64,000 bases of DNA from positions 124,001 to 188,000 of the forward strand of contig NZ_FOTQ01000006.1 in assembly GCF_900114635.1 (NCBI RefSeq), given 5' to 3'. Under the pieces are notes generated by a model. That model saw nothing but the letters and a program-made list of their open reading frames with translations. It did not search any database and had not been told where the DNA came from. The stretch comes from Shimia aestuarii. GTDB taxonomy: Bacteria > Pseudomonadota > Alphaproteobacteria > Rhodobacterales > Rhodobacteraceae. Made by a program: the position numbers and the translations under genes. This document shows, one piece after another, positions 1 to 8,796 of the stretch (positions within the stretch are counted from its first letter, which is position 1; each line of letters starts with the position of its first letter).

Positions 1-1
1 T

Positions 2-964
2 GTGGTGGCGCAGGCGCGGCAGTTTGCCAGTTTCGATGTGCCGGTGCTGATCACCGGGGAACCGGGCACGGGGAAGGCGGCGTTGGCGCGGGCGATGCAT
101 TATAGCTCGCTGCGTTCGGACAAGCCTTTTTACGAGATCAACTGCACCAGCGTAGATGATGACATTCTAGAAATGGAGTTGTTCGGAGCCAAACGGGGGG
201 CGGTGGCCGGGCAGCAGACGCAGAAGCTTGGCCTGTTGCGCAAGGCGGATCAGGGGACGGTGTTCCTCAATGGGATATCTGAGCTTTCGCCGCGTATGCA
301 GTTGGTCTTGTCCCGGTTTGCCGAAGAGGGCGCGTTTCGCCCGCTCGGTAGCCACGAGATGATCCGTTCGGATGTGCGCTTGTTGGTGGGCAGTGATCGC
401 GAGTTGCGTCAGGACGTGGCCGAGGGGCGGTTCCGGTCGGACCTTTATTTCGCGTTGGCCAAGGCGACGCTGTCGGTGCCGCCGCTGAATGCACGCCCCG
501 AAGACCTGCCAATCCTTGCGCAGAACTTGTTGTTCGAAGCCTCAAAAGCGCATGGCAAGCCGGTGCATGGATTGTCCGATGACGCGGTGCAGTTTCTGCA
601 AGGCTACAGCTGGCCCGGAAACCTGCGCGAGTTGGAAAACGAGTTGGTGCGGATGCTGATCTTTTCGCAGGACCCGCTTCTGGGGCCCGAACTGATCTCG
701 CGCCATATTCTTCAGGCCAGCCCTCTGCCGGACAAGACCGACCAAAGCGTCGATATGGTTCTGGTGGGCGAAGGCACGCTCAAAGACCGGGTTGAGCTGA
801 TCGAGATGCGCATTTTGCGCGAAACGTTGACCCGGCTGAAATGGAACAAGAGCCGTGCGGCAAACGAGCTTGGGCTCAGTCGCGTGGGGCTGCGCGCAAA
901 AATCGAGAGATATGGCATCGCGGAACCGGACAAGACCGGCGCCGGCGGTAACGAGGAGGAATAG
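2..964 (+). CDS. hupR: HupR-type hydrogenase response regulator, 5'-truncated by window edge
   Basis: NtrC-family activator of uptake hydrogenase genes. Only the AAA+ and DNA-binding parts are visible; the receiver domain would lie left of the window. Walker A (GEPGTGK) is at visible residues 19-25, the arginine-finger region (FRSDLYFAL) near 143, the GNLREL motif near 209, and a Fis-type helix-turn-helix closes the protein near 280-305. Two core motifs are degenerate: the sigma-54 contact loop reads GAVAGQ instead of GAFTGA, and Walker B reads FLNGI instead of FLDEI. R. capsulatus HupR is known to act with sigma-70 polymerase, so these changes fit that family. The gene ends 2 nt before hypC, and the hupR-hypCDE order matches Rhodobacter. 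HoxA, the sigma-54-type homologue, is the alternative but should keep GAFTGA. Confidence 0.85.
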   Translation: MVAQARQFASFDVPVLITGEPGTGKAALARAMHYSSLRSDKPFYEINCTSVDDDILEMELFGAKRGAVAGQQTQKLGLLRKADQGTVFLNGISELSPRMQLVLSRFAEEGAFRPLGSHEMIRSDVRLLVGSDRELRQDVAEGRFRSDLYFALAKATLSVPPLNARPEDLPILAQNLLFEASKAHGKPVHGLSDDAVQFLQGYSWPGNLRELENELVRMLIFSQDPLLGPELISRHILQASPLPDKTDQSVDMVLVGEGTLKDRVELIEMRILRETLTRLKWNKSRAANELGLSRVGLRAKIERYGIAEPDKTGAGGNEEE

Positions 965-966
965 CC

Positions 967-1257
967 ATGTGTTTGGGAATACCCGGCCAGATCGTCGAGG
1001 TAACCGACGGTGAACGCCAGATGGCCATGGCCGATGTGTCAGGCGTGAAACGAGAAGTGAGCGTGGCCTGTGTCGCGCAAGGTGATCTGGAGGACCTGGT
1101 TGGCAAGTGGGTGCTGATCCATGTCGGCTTTGCCATGAGCATCATCGACGAGGAAGAGGCCGCCGAAACGCTCGAGGCGCTGCGCGGCCTTGGCGAGGCG
1201 CAGGAAACACTGGAAGCAATGGCGCATGGCGTGTCGGCGTTGGAGGGCACACAATGA
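967..1257 (+). CDS. hypC: HypC hydrogenase assembly chaperone
   Basis: Small cytoplasmic chaperone that binds HypD and the hydrogenase large-subunit precursor while the Fe(CN)2CO group is built and delivered. The 96-residue product begins MCLGIPGQI, the HypC signature, with the essential Cys at position 2 once Met is removed. The length fits the family. A strong ribosome site (GAGGAGGAA) lies just upstream across the hupR stop. The stop overlaps the hypD start in an ATGA arrangement, implying translational coupling. HupF is a close paralogue, but the position before hypD and hypE favours HypC. Confidence 0.95.
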   Translation: MCLGIPGQIVEVTDGERQMAMADVSGVKREVSVACVAQGDLEDLVGKWVLIHVGFAMSIIDEEEAAETLEALRGLGEAQETLEAMAHGVSALEGTQ

Positions 1258-2396
1258 GGTTTACCGAGGAATTTCGCGATCCCAAGGCGGCCAAAGCGCT
1301 GTTGAAGGAAATCAACAAGGTGGTCGATGAGATCGGCGCTACCAAGGAGAAACCGGTGCATATCATGGAGATTTGCGGTGGGCATACCCACGCGATTTTC
1401 CGCTATGGGCTGGACAAGCTGACGCCAGCGGGGATCGAGTTCATTCATGGCCCGGGTTGTCCGGTTTGTGTTCTACCGATGAGCCGCGTGGATGAATGTA
1501 TAGAACTGGCCGAGAAGCCCGAAGTTATTTTTACCACCTTTGGCGACGCGATGCGGGTGCCGGGCACGAAAAAGTCGCTGATGCAGGCCAAGGCGGAGGG
1601 GGCGGATATACGCATGGTCTATTCACCGCTTGATGCTTTGGAACTGGCACGTCGGCATCCCGAGCGCGAGGTGGTTTTCTTTGGCCTTGGGTTCGAGACC
1701 ACGACGCCGTCGACGGCGCTTTCGATTCAGCAGGCGGCGCGTGAAGGGCTGACCAATTTCTCGGTGTTCTGCAACCACATCACCGTGCCGCCCCCGATCA
1801 AGGCGCTTCTGGACGATCCGCATATGGTGCTGGATGGCTTTGTCGGTCCGGGTCACGTGAGCATGGTGATCGGCACGCATGAATATGATTTCATTGCAGA
1901 AGATTACGGCAAGCCGATCGTTGTGGCGGGTTTTGAGCCGATCGACCTGTTGCAATCGGTGCTGATGGTGCTGGAGCAGATCCGTGACGGGCGCGCCGAG
2001 GTGGAAAACCAGTATGGCCGCGTCGTGCCGGAACACGGCAACGCGGTGAGCAAGGCCGCGGTGGCGGATGTGTACGAGAAACGCCCGACTTTCGAGTGGC
2101 GCGGTCTCGGTGAAATCGACGAGAGCGGCTTGCGGGTGCGCGATGTTTACAAGGCATTTGATGCCGAGGCCAAGTTCGGTATCGGCTACAGCGCCGAGAG
2201 CCGTCACGTGGAAGAACCCGAAGGGTGTGCGTGTGGTGCGGTGATGACCGGGCGGATGAAGCCGATGCATTGCCCGCAATTCGGTACGGGCTGCACGCCG
2301 GAGATGCCTCTTGGCGCATTGATGGTGAGTTCCGAGGGGGCGTGCGCGGCCTATTATCAATATGGCGGAGCGCGCGCCATCGAGGCGGCGGAGTGA
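1254..2396 (+). CDS. hypD: HypD hydrogenase Fe-cofactor assembly protein
   Basis: Iron-sulfur scaffold on which the Fe(CN)2CO unit of [NiFe]-hydrogenase is assembled with HypC and HypE. The 380-residue product shows the family motifs EICGGHTHA (about 39-47) and GPGCPVCVLP (about 65-74), plus a C-terminal cysteine cluster with EGCACG, MHCPQFGTGC and SSEGACAAYY. A longer in-frame reading back to 1107 exists, but the ATG at 1254 overlaps the hypC stop and gives the normal N-terminus (MRFTEEFRD). It lies between hypC and hypE in one operon. Confidence 0.95.
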   Translation: MRFTEEFRDPKAAKALLKEINKVVDEIGATKEKPVHIMEICGGHTHAIFRYGLDKLTPAGIEFIHGPGCPVCVLPMSRVDECIELAEKPEVIFTTFGDAMRVPGTKKSLMQAKAEGADIRMVYSPLDALELARRHPEREVVFFGLGFETTTPSTALSIQQAAREGLTNFSVFCNHITVPPPIKALLDDPHMVLDGFVGPGHVSMVIGTHEYDFIAEDYGKPIVVAGFEPIDLLQSVLMVLEQIRDGRAEVENQYGRVVPEHGNAVSKAAVADVYEKRPTFEWRGLGEIDESGLRVRDVYKAFDAEAKFGIGYSAESRHVEEPEGCACGAVMTGRMKPMHCPQFGTGCTPEMPLGALMVSSEGACAAYYQYGGARAIEAAE

Positions 2397-2400
2397 GGCC

Positions 2401-3438
2401 ATGAACATGATGACGGGAAAAATGCGCGATGAGCGGGTGACGCTGGCCCATGGGGGTGGCGGCAAGGCGATGCGCGATCTGATCGAGGGGGTGTTCACCT
2501 CGGCCTTTGTGCCGGATGCGATGGAAGATCAGGCGCGGCTGATGGATGCTGCCCTGCAAGAGCCGGGCGCGCGGCTGGCCTTTACCACCGACAGTTTCGT
2601 GGTCGATCCGGTCGAGTTTCCGGGCGGGGATATTGGCAAGATTGCGGTTTGCGGTACGGTCAATGACCTTGCGGTCGGGGGCGCGCGTCCCCTGTGGTTG
2701 TCGGCGGCGTTCATCATCGAGGAAGGCACCGAGGTGGCTTTGCTAAAGCGGATCGTGATGTCGATGAAGCAGGAGGCGGACAAGGCAGGCGTTCGGATCG
2801 TGACCGGGGATACCAAGGTTGTTGGACGGGGCATGGCGGACAAAGTGTTTGTCACAACGTCGGGGGTCGGTGTGATTGCGCCGGGATGCGATCTGTCGGC
2901 GGGCCGTGTTCGGGTGGGGGATGTGGCCATTGTGAACGGCGTTCTCGGGGATCATGGCGCCGCCATTCTGGCCGCGCGGGGAGACATGGCTCTCTCGGCC
3001 GAAATACAGTCGGATTGCCAGGGGCTTGGGCATCTCATGCAGGCCGTGATGCACGCCGCACCCGGCGTTCGGGCCGCACGAGATGCCACGCGCGGCGGGG
3101 TGGCCTCGGTTTTGAATGAAGTCGCCGAGACAGCCGGTGTTTCGATTGAAATTGAAGAGACAGCGTTGCCATTGCGCAGCGAGGTGAAGGGGATGTGCGA
3201 GATTCTTGGCCTTGATCCCCTGTACCTTGCCAATGAAGGCACGCTGGTCGTGTTTGTTCCCGAAGATGAGGCTGATGCCGCCCTTGCGGCGATGCGCGCC
3301 ATGCCCGAAGGCCGCGAGGCCACGGTCATCGGGCGCGTTGTAGATGGAATGGCAGGCAGGGTCACGATGCGGACGCTGTTTGGCGGGGCGAGGATCGTTG
3401 ACATGCTGGTGGGGGAGCAACTTCCGAGGATTTGCTGA
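2401..3438 (+). CDS. hypE: HypE carbamoyl dehydratase
   Basis: ATP-dependent dehydratase that converts the carbamoyl group on its own C-terminal cysteine, supplied by HypF, to thiocyanate and passes cyanide to the HypCD complex. The 345-residue product has the PurM/AIRS-like fold, an N-terminal glycine-rich segment (LAHGGGGKAM), a DSFVVDP motif and the diagnostic C-terminus LPRIC, whose final Cys is the carbamoylation site. It starts 4 nt after the hypD stop; an upstream in-frame ATG at 2362 would sit inside hypD and is rejected. It is the last gene of the hydrogenase operon here, meeting the LysR gene tail to tail. Confidence 0.95.
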   Translation: MNMMTGKMRDERVTLAHGGGGKAMRDLIEGVFTSAFVPDAMEDQARLMDAALQEPGARLAFTTDSFVVDPVEFPGGDIGKIAVCGTVNDLAVGGARPLWLSAAFIIEEGTEVALLKRIVMSMKQEADKAGVRIVTGDTKVVGRGMADKVFVTTSGVGVIAPGCDLSAGRVRVGDVAIVNGVLGDHGAAILAARGDMALSAEIQSDCQGLGHLMQAVMHAAPGVRAARDATRGGVASVLNEVAETAGVSIEIEETALPLRSEVKGMCEILGLDPLYLANEGTLVVFVPEDEADAALAAMRAMPEGREATVIGRVVDGMAGRVTMRTLFGGARIVDMLVGEQLPRIC

Positions 3439-3501
3439 AGACGCCTTGTTTTCAGCGCTTGAGGGGCACCTGACTGAGGGCTTGTGCCAGCTCTTTGGTC
3501 G

Positions 3502-4437
3502 CTAGTTCAATTCGTCGGAGATATCGGCCTGCATCTGTTGAACAGCGGCTTGTAGCTCGGCGATAAAGGCCTGACCCACCATGGATTGGGTAGCGTAGCC
3601 GGGTGTCAGGATAGAGACGCTGTTGGAAATCAGCGGCCGAAAACGCCGGATCGACAGGCGTTCGTTTTCAGGGGTCTGCATCAGGTGGCTGTAGGCGGTG
3701 ATCATATCGCAGACCATCACGCAGACACCGGCCGCGACGAATTGCAATCCTGGCAGGAACGTGCGCAGTTCCAGCCGTTTGTTGAAACGGCATCCGGCGT
3801 TGCGAAAGGCAGCTTCGGTCTGCACGGCCGTCCCGTGTTCGTCGAACAAAACGGCCATGGGGCGCCCGTCAAGGTCGTTTGGCGTCACAACATCCGCCTC
3901 GCTCAGCGGATCATTTGAGGACAGGACGCAGACGCATTCAAGATCATAGTCCGTTTGTCGGATCGAAGTGCGCGGCTGCGGTGTCTCGGCGAACCCAAGA
4001 TCGTATTGTTGCGATGCGATGAGGTCTTCGATCACGTCCGAGGACCTCATGATGAGAGATACATCGAGATCGCCCCGGTCCTTGAGAAACCTTGTCAGAA
4101 GCCGGGGCAGAAACACGCTTGAAGCCGCTGGGTGACAAGCGATCTTGAGCTTGCCCGACTGCAACGAGCTGATCCGCTCCATCGTGCGCTCGGTGCGCTC
4201 GACCCGCCCGAGGATATCCTCGCATTCTTCAAGGAAAAACTGGGCTTCGGGCGTGGGGGTCAGCTTGCCATGTGAGCGCAGGAAAAGGGCAAAGCCAAGC
4301 TGGTCTTCGAGGGTGCGGACCATGGTCGAAACCGCAGGTTGCGTGCGACCCACCGAACGCGCGGCCTGGCTTATGGAACCTGAGCGCATAACTTCCCGAA
4401 AAGTCGAGAGTTGTCTGAGGGATAGGTGTATCGGCAT
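3502..4437 (-). CDS. LysR-family transcriptional regulator
   Basis: Probable regulator of the divergent TRAP/oxidase operon. The 311-residue product has an N-terminal winged helix-turn-helix (residues about 8-65, including SISQAARSVGRTQPAVST) and a C-terminal periplasmic-binding-like effector domain. Length is typical for LysR proteins. The gene is transcribed away from the TRAP small permease, with a 108-bp AT-rich intergenic region holding a palindrome. LysR regulators usually act on the divergent neighbour in response to its substrate; the effector cannot be read from the sequence. Confidence 0.85.
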   Translation of the reverse strand: MPIHLSLRQLSTFREVMRSGSISQAARSVGRTQPAVSTMVRTLEDQLGFALFLRSHGKLTPTPEAQFFLEECEDILGRVERTERTMERISSLQSGKLKIACHPAASSVFLPRLLTRFLKDRGDLDVSLIMRSSDVIEDLIASQQYDLGFAETPQPRTSIRQTDYDLECVCVLSSNDPLSEADVVTPNDLDGRPMAVLFDEHGTAVQTEAAFRNAGCRFNKRLELRTFLPGLQFVAAGVCVMVCDMITAYSHLMQTPENERLSIRRFRPLISNSVSILTPGYATQSMVGQAFIAELQAAVQQMQADISDELN

Positions 4438-4465
4438 AAAATCAGTTTATGAGGTTAGAAAAAAT

Positions 4466-4481
4466 ATTAAATTGATTTAAT
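4466..4481. promoter_or_regulatory. AT-rich palindrome, candidate LysR operator
   Basis: A perfect 7-bp inverted repeat, ATTAAAT-TG-ATTTAAT, lies in the divergent region between the LysR gene and the TRAP operon. It contains a T-N11-A arrangement typical of LysR boxes and sits about 65 bp before the TRAP small-permease start. Its use as an operator is inferred from position and symmetry. Confidence 0.5.
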
Positions 4482-4545
4482 GGCGTTTGTCCAGTGTTGT
4501 AGCTGCGAAACCCACGCGCAGAAGCTGAAGGGGTTCGGGGGAGAC

Positions 4546-5016
4546 ATGGATAAATTCGCCAAATACCTGTTGACGGCTCTGATCATATCTGTGGCCCTGG
4601 GCCAGTTTGTTCAGGTCATCACGCGCTACGTGTTGCAGGTTCCGGTCATGGGGCTTGAAGAGACGATGGCCTACCCGACGGTATGGCTCTACATCCTCGG
4701 ATCGGTCAACGCCTCGCGCGAGAACACACATATCCGCGCAAACGTTCTTGAGATCTTCATCAAGACGGATCGCGGCCACACCATTCTCGCCATCATCGGA
4801 GAGGTCATCAGCCTGATCGTTGGTCTGTGGCTGCTCTCTTGGGCGTGGAATTACACGCAATATGCCTGGCGCGTCTGGCGTGAGAGCCCGACGCTCTACA
4901 TCCCGACGTTTTATTCCGATGTCGCGCTGGTCGTCGGCCTGACGCTGATGATGATCTACACCGCATCGCATCTGGTGCGCCATATCCGCGATCTGCGGAC
5001 CGGAGAAATCGCATGA
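4546..5016 (+). CDS. TRAP transporter small permease (DctQ-type)
   Basis: Small membrane subunit of a tripartite ATP-independent periplasmic importer. The 156-residue product has four hydrophobic segments and the conserved GLEETMAYPTVWLYILGS region of DctQ proteins. The ATG at 4546 is chosen because a GGGGGAG ribosome site lies just upstream; an earlier ATG at 4480 overlaps the proposed operator. The stop overlaps the large-permease start by 4 nt. The substrate is unknown but is probably the one oxidised by the downstream enzymes. Confidence 0.88.
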   Translation: MDKFAKYLLTALIISVALGQFVQVITRYVLQVPVMGLEETMAYPTVWLYILGSVNASRENTHIRANVLEIFIKTDRGHTILAIIGEVISLIVGLWLLSWAWNYTQYAWRVWRESPTLYIPTFYSDVALVVGLTLMMIYTASHLVRHIRDLRTGEIA

Positions 5017-6323
5017 TCGAGATTGCCCTTCTTGCCATTGCCTTGCTGGTGATTACCCTGACTTTGGGTGTGCCGCTGCCCTACTGCTTTGGATCGGCCC
5101 TGATGGTCATGTACTTCCTTGGTGACGTGACGATGAAAGGCATGATGCTCTGGGGCGTCCAGCAACTTGGCAATCCGGTGCTTCTGGCCATTCCGTTGTT
5201 TGTCCTTGCTGGCACAGTCATGTCGGAAAGTGGGATCGCCGCGTCACTCCTGCGCTTTGTGAACGCCTTTATCGGCCATGTGCGCGGTGGTCTGGGCGTT
5301 GTCGCTGCGGTGTCTTGCGCCGTGATCGGTGCGATCTCGGGGTCTGGTCTGACCGGTATCGCCGCCATCGGTCCGCTTTTGATCCCCGAGATGGAAAAGC
5401 GCGGCTACCCGCGTGAATACGCCACGGCCCTGATCGCCAACTCGTCGATCCTCGGCCTACTGATCCCGCCGTCCGTCACGATGATCGTTTATGGCTGGGT
5501 CACGGACACGTCGATCCTGGCATGCTTTCTGGCTACGTTGGGGCCGGGGCTGCTGATCATGACCGCCTTTTCCGTGATCAACCTGTTCATGGTGCGCAAG
5601 TTCGATCTGGTTCTGGATGACAAGCCCTCCTTCTCGGAGCTGTCCGGAGAGATCGCGCGCCGCGGGTTTCATGCTTTTCCCGCGCTGTTGATGCCCGTGA
5701 TCATTCTGGGTGGCATCTACGGTGGCGTCATGACCCCGACCGAGGCAGCGGCTGTTGCAGTGATCTATGCCGTGCCTGTTGGTTTCCTGGTCTACAAAGG
5801 GCTGAAATGGGAAAACTTCTTCCTCGCGGGCAAGGAGGCTGCCACGGCCGTGGGTGCGATCATGATGATGATCCTCTTTTCCATGATCCTCAGCCAGATG
5901 TTCGTCTATGAAAGCATCCCCCAACAGCTGGTTCAGGGCATCTTCTCGATCACGGAGAACAAGGTTCTGCTGCTGATCATGATCAATATCATGTTGTTCC
6001 TGGTCGGCATGGTCGTCAACGACGTGACCGCGATCATCCTGATCGCCCCGCTGCTCCTGCCGCTGATGAACGCGATTGGTGTCAGCCCCGTGCAGTTTGC
6101 CGCGATCATGGGCGTGAACACGGCGATGGGCGGCGTGACCCCGCCCTATGCCTCGATTCTCTATCTGGGCGCACGGATCGGCAACGTGAAAGTGACCAAG
6201 GTCATCCCGCCCGCGATGAAACTGATCCTGTTCGGCTATGTGCCTGTGGTCTTCCTGACCTCGCTTTGGCCCGACCTGTCGCTCTTCCTGCCGCGTTTCT
6301 TCGGATACGCCGTGGGCCCCTAA
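5013..6323 (+). CDS. TRAP transporter large permease (DctM-type)
   Basis: Transport-channel subunit of the TRAP importer, driven by a sodium or proton gradient. The 436-residue product is strongly hydrophobic with about a dozen membrane segments and typical DctM stretches such as GSGLTGIAAIGPLLIPEM, PPSVTMIVYGW, GVMTPTEAAAVAV and NTAMGGVTPPYAS. It overlaps the small permease by 4 nt (ATGA), and the solute receptor gene follows after 36 nt. Family and length agree well. Confidence 0.93.
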   Translation: MIEIALLAIALLVITLTLGVPLPYCFGSALMVMYFLGDVTMKGMMLWGVQQLGNPVLLAIPLFVLAGTVMSESGIAASLLRFVNAFIGHVRGGLGVVAAVSCAVIGAISGSGLTGIAAIGPLLIPEMEKRGYPREYATALIANSSILGLLIPPSVTMIVYGWVTDTSILACFLATLGPGLLIMTAFSVINLFMVRKFDLVLDDKPSFSELSGEIARRGFHAFPALLMPVIILGGIYGGVMTPTEAAAVAVIYAVPVGFLVYKGLKWENFFLAGKEAATAVGAIMMMILFSMILSQMFVYESIPQQLVQGIFSITENKVLLLIMINIMLFLVGMVVNDVTAIILIAPLLLPLMNAIGVSPVQFAAIMGVNTAMGGVTPPYASILYLGARIGNVKVTKVIPPAMKLILFGYVPVVFLTSLWPDLSLFLPRFFGYAVGP

Positions 6324-6359
6324 TTCACGAATACGCAAATCAACACGGAGAAAACCAAA

Positions 6360-7358
6360 ATGAAACACGCATTCCTGACCACTGCCGTTGCCGCCCTGAT
6401 GGCGCTTGGCAGCTACGCTGAAGCAAAAAGCCTCAAGATGAGCCACGTGCGACCGCAGGACGCCACGATCGACGTCGAGCTGCGCGCCTTTTCCGCGGCC
6501 GTCGATGAAGCCACCGGCGGCGACGTGAAGATCAACCTGTTCCCGGCCTCTGCGCTTGGCGATTACACGACCGTACAGGAGCGGATCAGCGTTGGCGCAA
6601 TCGATATGGCAACGCAGCCCGCCGCCGCTGCCGCGGATCGCCGCATGCAGATTAGCTCGTTCCCTTACCTTGCGGGTAACTGGGAACAGGCACGTGCGGT
6701 CTATGGCCCCGGCGGCGTTGTGCGCGACGTGATGGCAGGGCTTTATGCCGAGCAGGACATCACCATGCTGGCGGCCTATCCGGTCTATTTCGGCGGCATT
6801 TCGTTGAATGTCGCAAATGACAATGCGGGCTCGGTAGAGCCAAACGGCATCAAGGTGCGCGTTCCGGGCATCAAAAGCTTCCAGCTGACAGGCGAGGCTC
6901 TGGGCTACATCCCGGCTCCGATCCCGTTTTCCGAAGCGTTCACTGCAGTTCAGACCGGTGTGGTTGACGGTGTGATCGGATCGGGCGCCGAAGGTTATTA
7001 CGCTTCGTTCCGCGACGTGACCAAGACGTATATCCCAGCCAACACGCATTTCGAAGTCTGGTACATGATCATTTCGAACGAAAGCCTTGCGGAGTTGTCC
7101 GATGAAGACCAGGCCGCGCTGCGTGAGCAGGCCGCCGCGTTCGAAGCGACCCGTTGGAGCGTAGCCGAGAGCGATCAAGCCAAGAACGAGCAGCGTCTTG
7201 TGGACGAACTGGGCGCAACCGTTGCCAAGCTGAGCGCTGATGATCTGGCGGGCATGGCTGCCAAGGTGCGTGCTGATGTCTGGCCGCAGGTTCTCGAAGA
7301 TGTGGGCGTCGAGTGGGGGCAGGCGATCCTCGACAAGGTTGCCGCTGCAGGCAACTGA
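6360..7358 (+). CDS. TRAP transporter solute-binding protein (DctP-type)
   Basis: Periplasmic receptor that delivers substrate to the TRAP permeases. The 332-residue product has a cleavable signal peptide (MKHAFLTTAVAALMALGSYAEA) and the DctP fold, with the substrate-carboxylate arginine region at about 160-166 (GIKVRVPG) and a TGVVDGVIG motif near 199. A hairpin follows its stop, before the oxidase genes; this often makes the receptor mRNA more abundant than downstream messages. Carboxylate-bearing substrates are usual for this family, which fits an amino-acid derivative or opine. Confidence 0.92.
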   Translation: MKHAFLTTAVAALMALGSYAEAKSLKMSHVRPQDATIDVELRAFSAAVDEATGGDVKINLFPASALGDYTTVQERISVGAIDMATQPAAAAADRRMQISSFPYLAGNWEQARAVYGPGGVVRDVMAGLYAEQDITMLAAYPVYFGGISLNVANDNAGSVEPNGIKVRVPGIKSFQLTGEALGYIPAPIPFSEAFTAVQTGVVDGVIGSGAEGYYASFRDVTKTYIPANTHFEVWYMIISNESLAELSDEDQAALREQAAAFEATRWSVAESDQAKNEQRLVDELGATVAKLSADDLAGMAAKVRADVWPQVLEDVGVEWGQAILDKVAAAGN

Positions 7359-7367
7359 GCCAAATCC

Positions 7368-7393
7368 GTCAGGGCGGCCTGCGTCGCCCTGAC
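7368..7393 (+). terminator. Intra-operon hairpin after TRAP receptor gene
   Basis: Perfect 9-bp inverted repeat GTCAGGGCG / CGCCCTGAC with an 8-nt loop, between the receptor stop and the oxidase start. There is no T run, so it is more likely an attenuator or 3'-end stabiliser than a full terminator. Confidence 0.6.
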
Positions 7394-7421
7394 ACCATCA
7401 CTCAACATCGGAACGAAACAG

Positions 7422-8522
7422 ATGGAAACCGATTACGCGATTATCGGAGGGGGGATTGTTGGCCTCTCGGTCGCCTGGGGTCTGCTCCGGCGCGGGCGCA
7501 CGGTGACCGTTCTGGACGGTGACGACGGATCGTTCCGAGCAAGCCGCGGCAATTTCGGGCTGGTCTGGGTTCAGTCGAAGGGCATGAACCAACCGCGCTA
7601 TGCCAGTTGGTCCCAACAATCCGCCGCAATCTGGGCCGACTTCGCCAACGAGGTCGCAGGCAACACCGGACAGCCCATCCCGCTTGAGCAAAACGGCGGC
7701 TACGATCTTCATTTCTCTGAAGAAACCTTGGAAGCGACTGTCGCAAAATACGAAAAACTGAAGGCGCAGCTTGGCGGCAATTACCCCTACGAGGTGCTTG
7801 GTCATAATGCGTTACGCAAGGAAGAGCCGCATATCGGCCCCAAGGTGGTTGGGGCGATCCTGCATCACCAGGATGGTCATGCGAACCCGCTGAAACTGCT
7901 GAAAGCGCTGGCCGCTGATGTGCGCCGCATGGGCGGGCATGTGCTGGTGGGCAAGACCGTGACAGATGTGTCAAAGCCGGACGGTTTTCACATCACATGC
8001 GCGGACGGCACGATCGTCACCTCTGGCAAGGTTGTCTTGTCTGCGGGTCTGGGGGCGGCGCAGCTTGGCCCGAAGATGGGGTTCAAAGCGCCCGTCCGTC
8101 CGCAGCGCGGTCAGGTTCTGATCACCGAAAAACTGCCCAAGATGATCAACCGTCCTTCGCTGATTGCCCGGCAGGTGGATGAAGGCGGCATCCAGATCGG
8201 TGCCACGAACGAAGAAGTTGGCCTTGACGACAAGGTCACTCAGACGGGCTTGTCGGGCCTCGCCGCCGAAGCGATTGCCGCCTATCCGGCTCTGGCCCGG
8301 GCGCAGCTGGTACGCAGTTGGGGCGCGTTGCGCGTGCTCTCTCCCGATGGTCTTCCGATTTATCAACAAAGCACCGAGATGCCGGGTGCCTTTCTTGTCA
8401 CCTGTCACAGTGGCATCACCCTTGCCGCTGCGCATGCGCGCCTTTTGCCCGAGTGGCTGGAAGGCACCGATGCAGCGCCAGACCTGGAGGTGTTCAGTGA
8501 AGACCGCTTCTCCGTTTCTTGA
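7422..8522 (+). CDS. FAD-dependent amine oxidoreductase, HcnC / opine oxidase beta-type subunit
   Basis: Catalytic flavoprotein of the DAO family, expected to oxidise the C-N bond of an imported amino acid, sarcosine-like compound or opine to an imine. The 366-residue product starts with a dinucleotide-binding motif (AIIGGGIVGLS) and ends with the typical RSWGALRVLSPDGLPIY and TCHSGITLA stretches of the FAD pocket. It is followed by an HcnA-like [2Fe-2S] protein (26-nt overlap) and an HcnB-like subunit, the arrangement of hydrogen cyanide synthase, octopine/nopaline oxidase and D-hydroxyproline dehydrogenase complexes. Glycine-to-cyanide activity cannot be excluded, but the TRAP and RidA neighbours favour catabolism. 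Confidence 0.82.
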   Translation: METDYAIIGGGIVGLSVAWGLLRRGRTVTVLDGDDGSFRASRGNFGLVWVQSKGMNQPRYASWSQQSAAIWADFANEVAGNTGQPIPLEQNGGYDLHFSEETLEATVAKYEKLKAQLGGNYPYEVLGHNALRKEEPHIGPKVVGAILHHQDGHANPLKLLKALAADVRRMGGHVLVGKTVTDVSKPDGFHITCADGTIVTSGKVVLSAGLGAAQLGPKMGFKAPVRPQRGQVLITEKLPKMINRPSLIARQVDEGGIQIGATNEEVGLDDKVTQTGLSGLAAEAIAAYPALARAQLVRSWGALRVLSPDGLPIYQQSTEMPGAFLVTCHSGITLAAAHARLLPEWLEGTDAAPDLEVFSEDRFSVS

Positions 8523-8796
8523 GCTTGACAATGAGCCACGTGTAAACGTGGTGTTCGATGGCAACGCGCTCAGCTTGCCAGAAGGGGCCAATCTTGCCGC
8601 GGCCCTCATGGCGGCGGGCGTCAATGTGTTTCGCCACACGCCTGTGTCGGGCGCGCCACGCGGCCCGTTTTGTATGATGGGCGCATGTTTTGATTGCCTG
8701 GTCGAGATCGACGGTACCACGAAACAGGCCTGCATGACCGTGGTCACGGATGGCCTCGAGATCACGCGCGCCCACCGCGATGGGGCATTGACATGA
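8497..8796 (+). CDS. [2Fe-2S]-binding small subunit, HcnA-type
   Basis: Small electron-transfer subunit of the amine oxidase complex. The 99-residue product is a ferredoxin-like domain with the cluster cysteines in FCMMGACFDC and QACM, a HcnA-type spacing. The GTG at 8497 is chosen because GGAGG lies 6 nt upstream and it gives a normal HcnA N-terminus; the reading frame is open further upstream, but that would only extend into the flavoprotein gene. The stop overlaps the next start (ATGA). Confidence 0.82.
   Translation: MKTASPFLELDNEPRVNVVFDGNALSLPEGANLAAALMAAGVNVFRHTPVSGAPRGPFCMMGACFDCLVEIDGTTKQACMTVVTDGLEITRAHRDGALT

Noticed and set aside
2281-2390. HypD C-terminal motif reads GALMVSSEG where a cysteine is found in some homologues.
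   Set aside because: I believe Leu also occurs at this place in functional HypD proteins, so it is not taken as a defect.
5457-7178. Very long minus-strand reading opposite the TRAP permease and receptor genes.
   Set aside because: Antisense shadow of strongly coding TRAP genes in high-GC DNA; its protein is histidine/arginine-rich without a fold signature.
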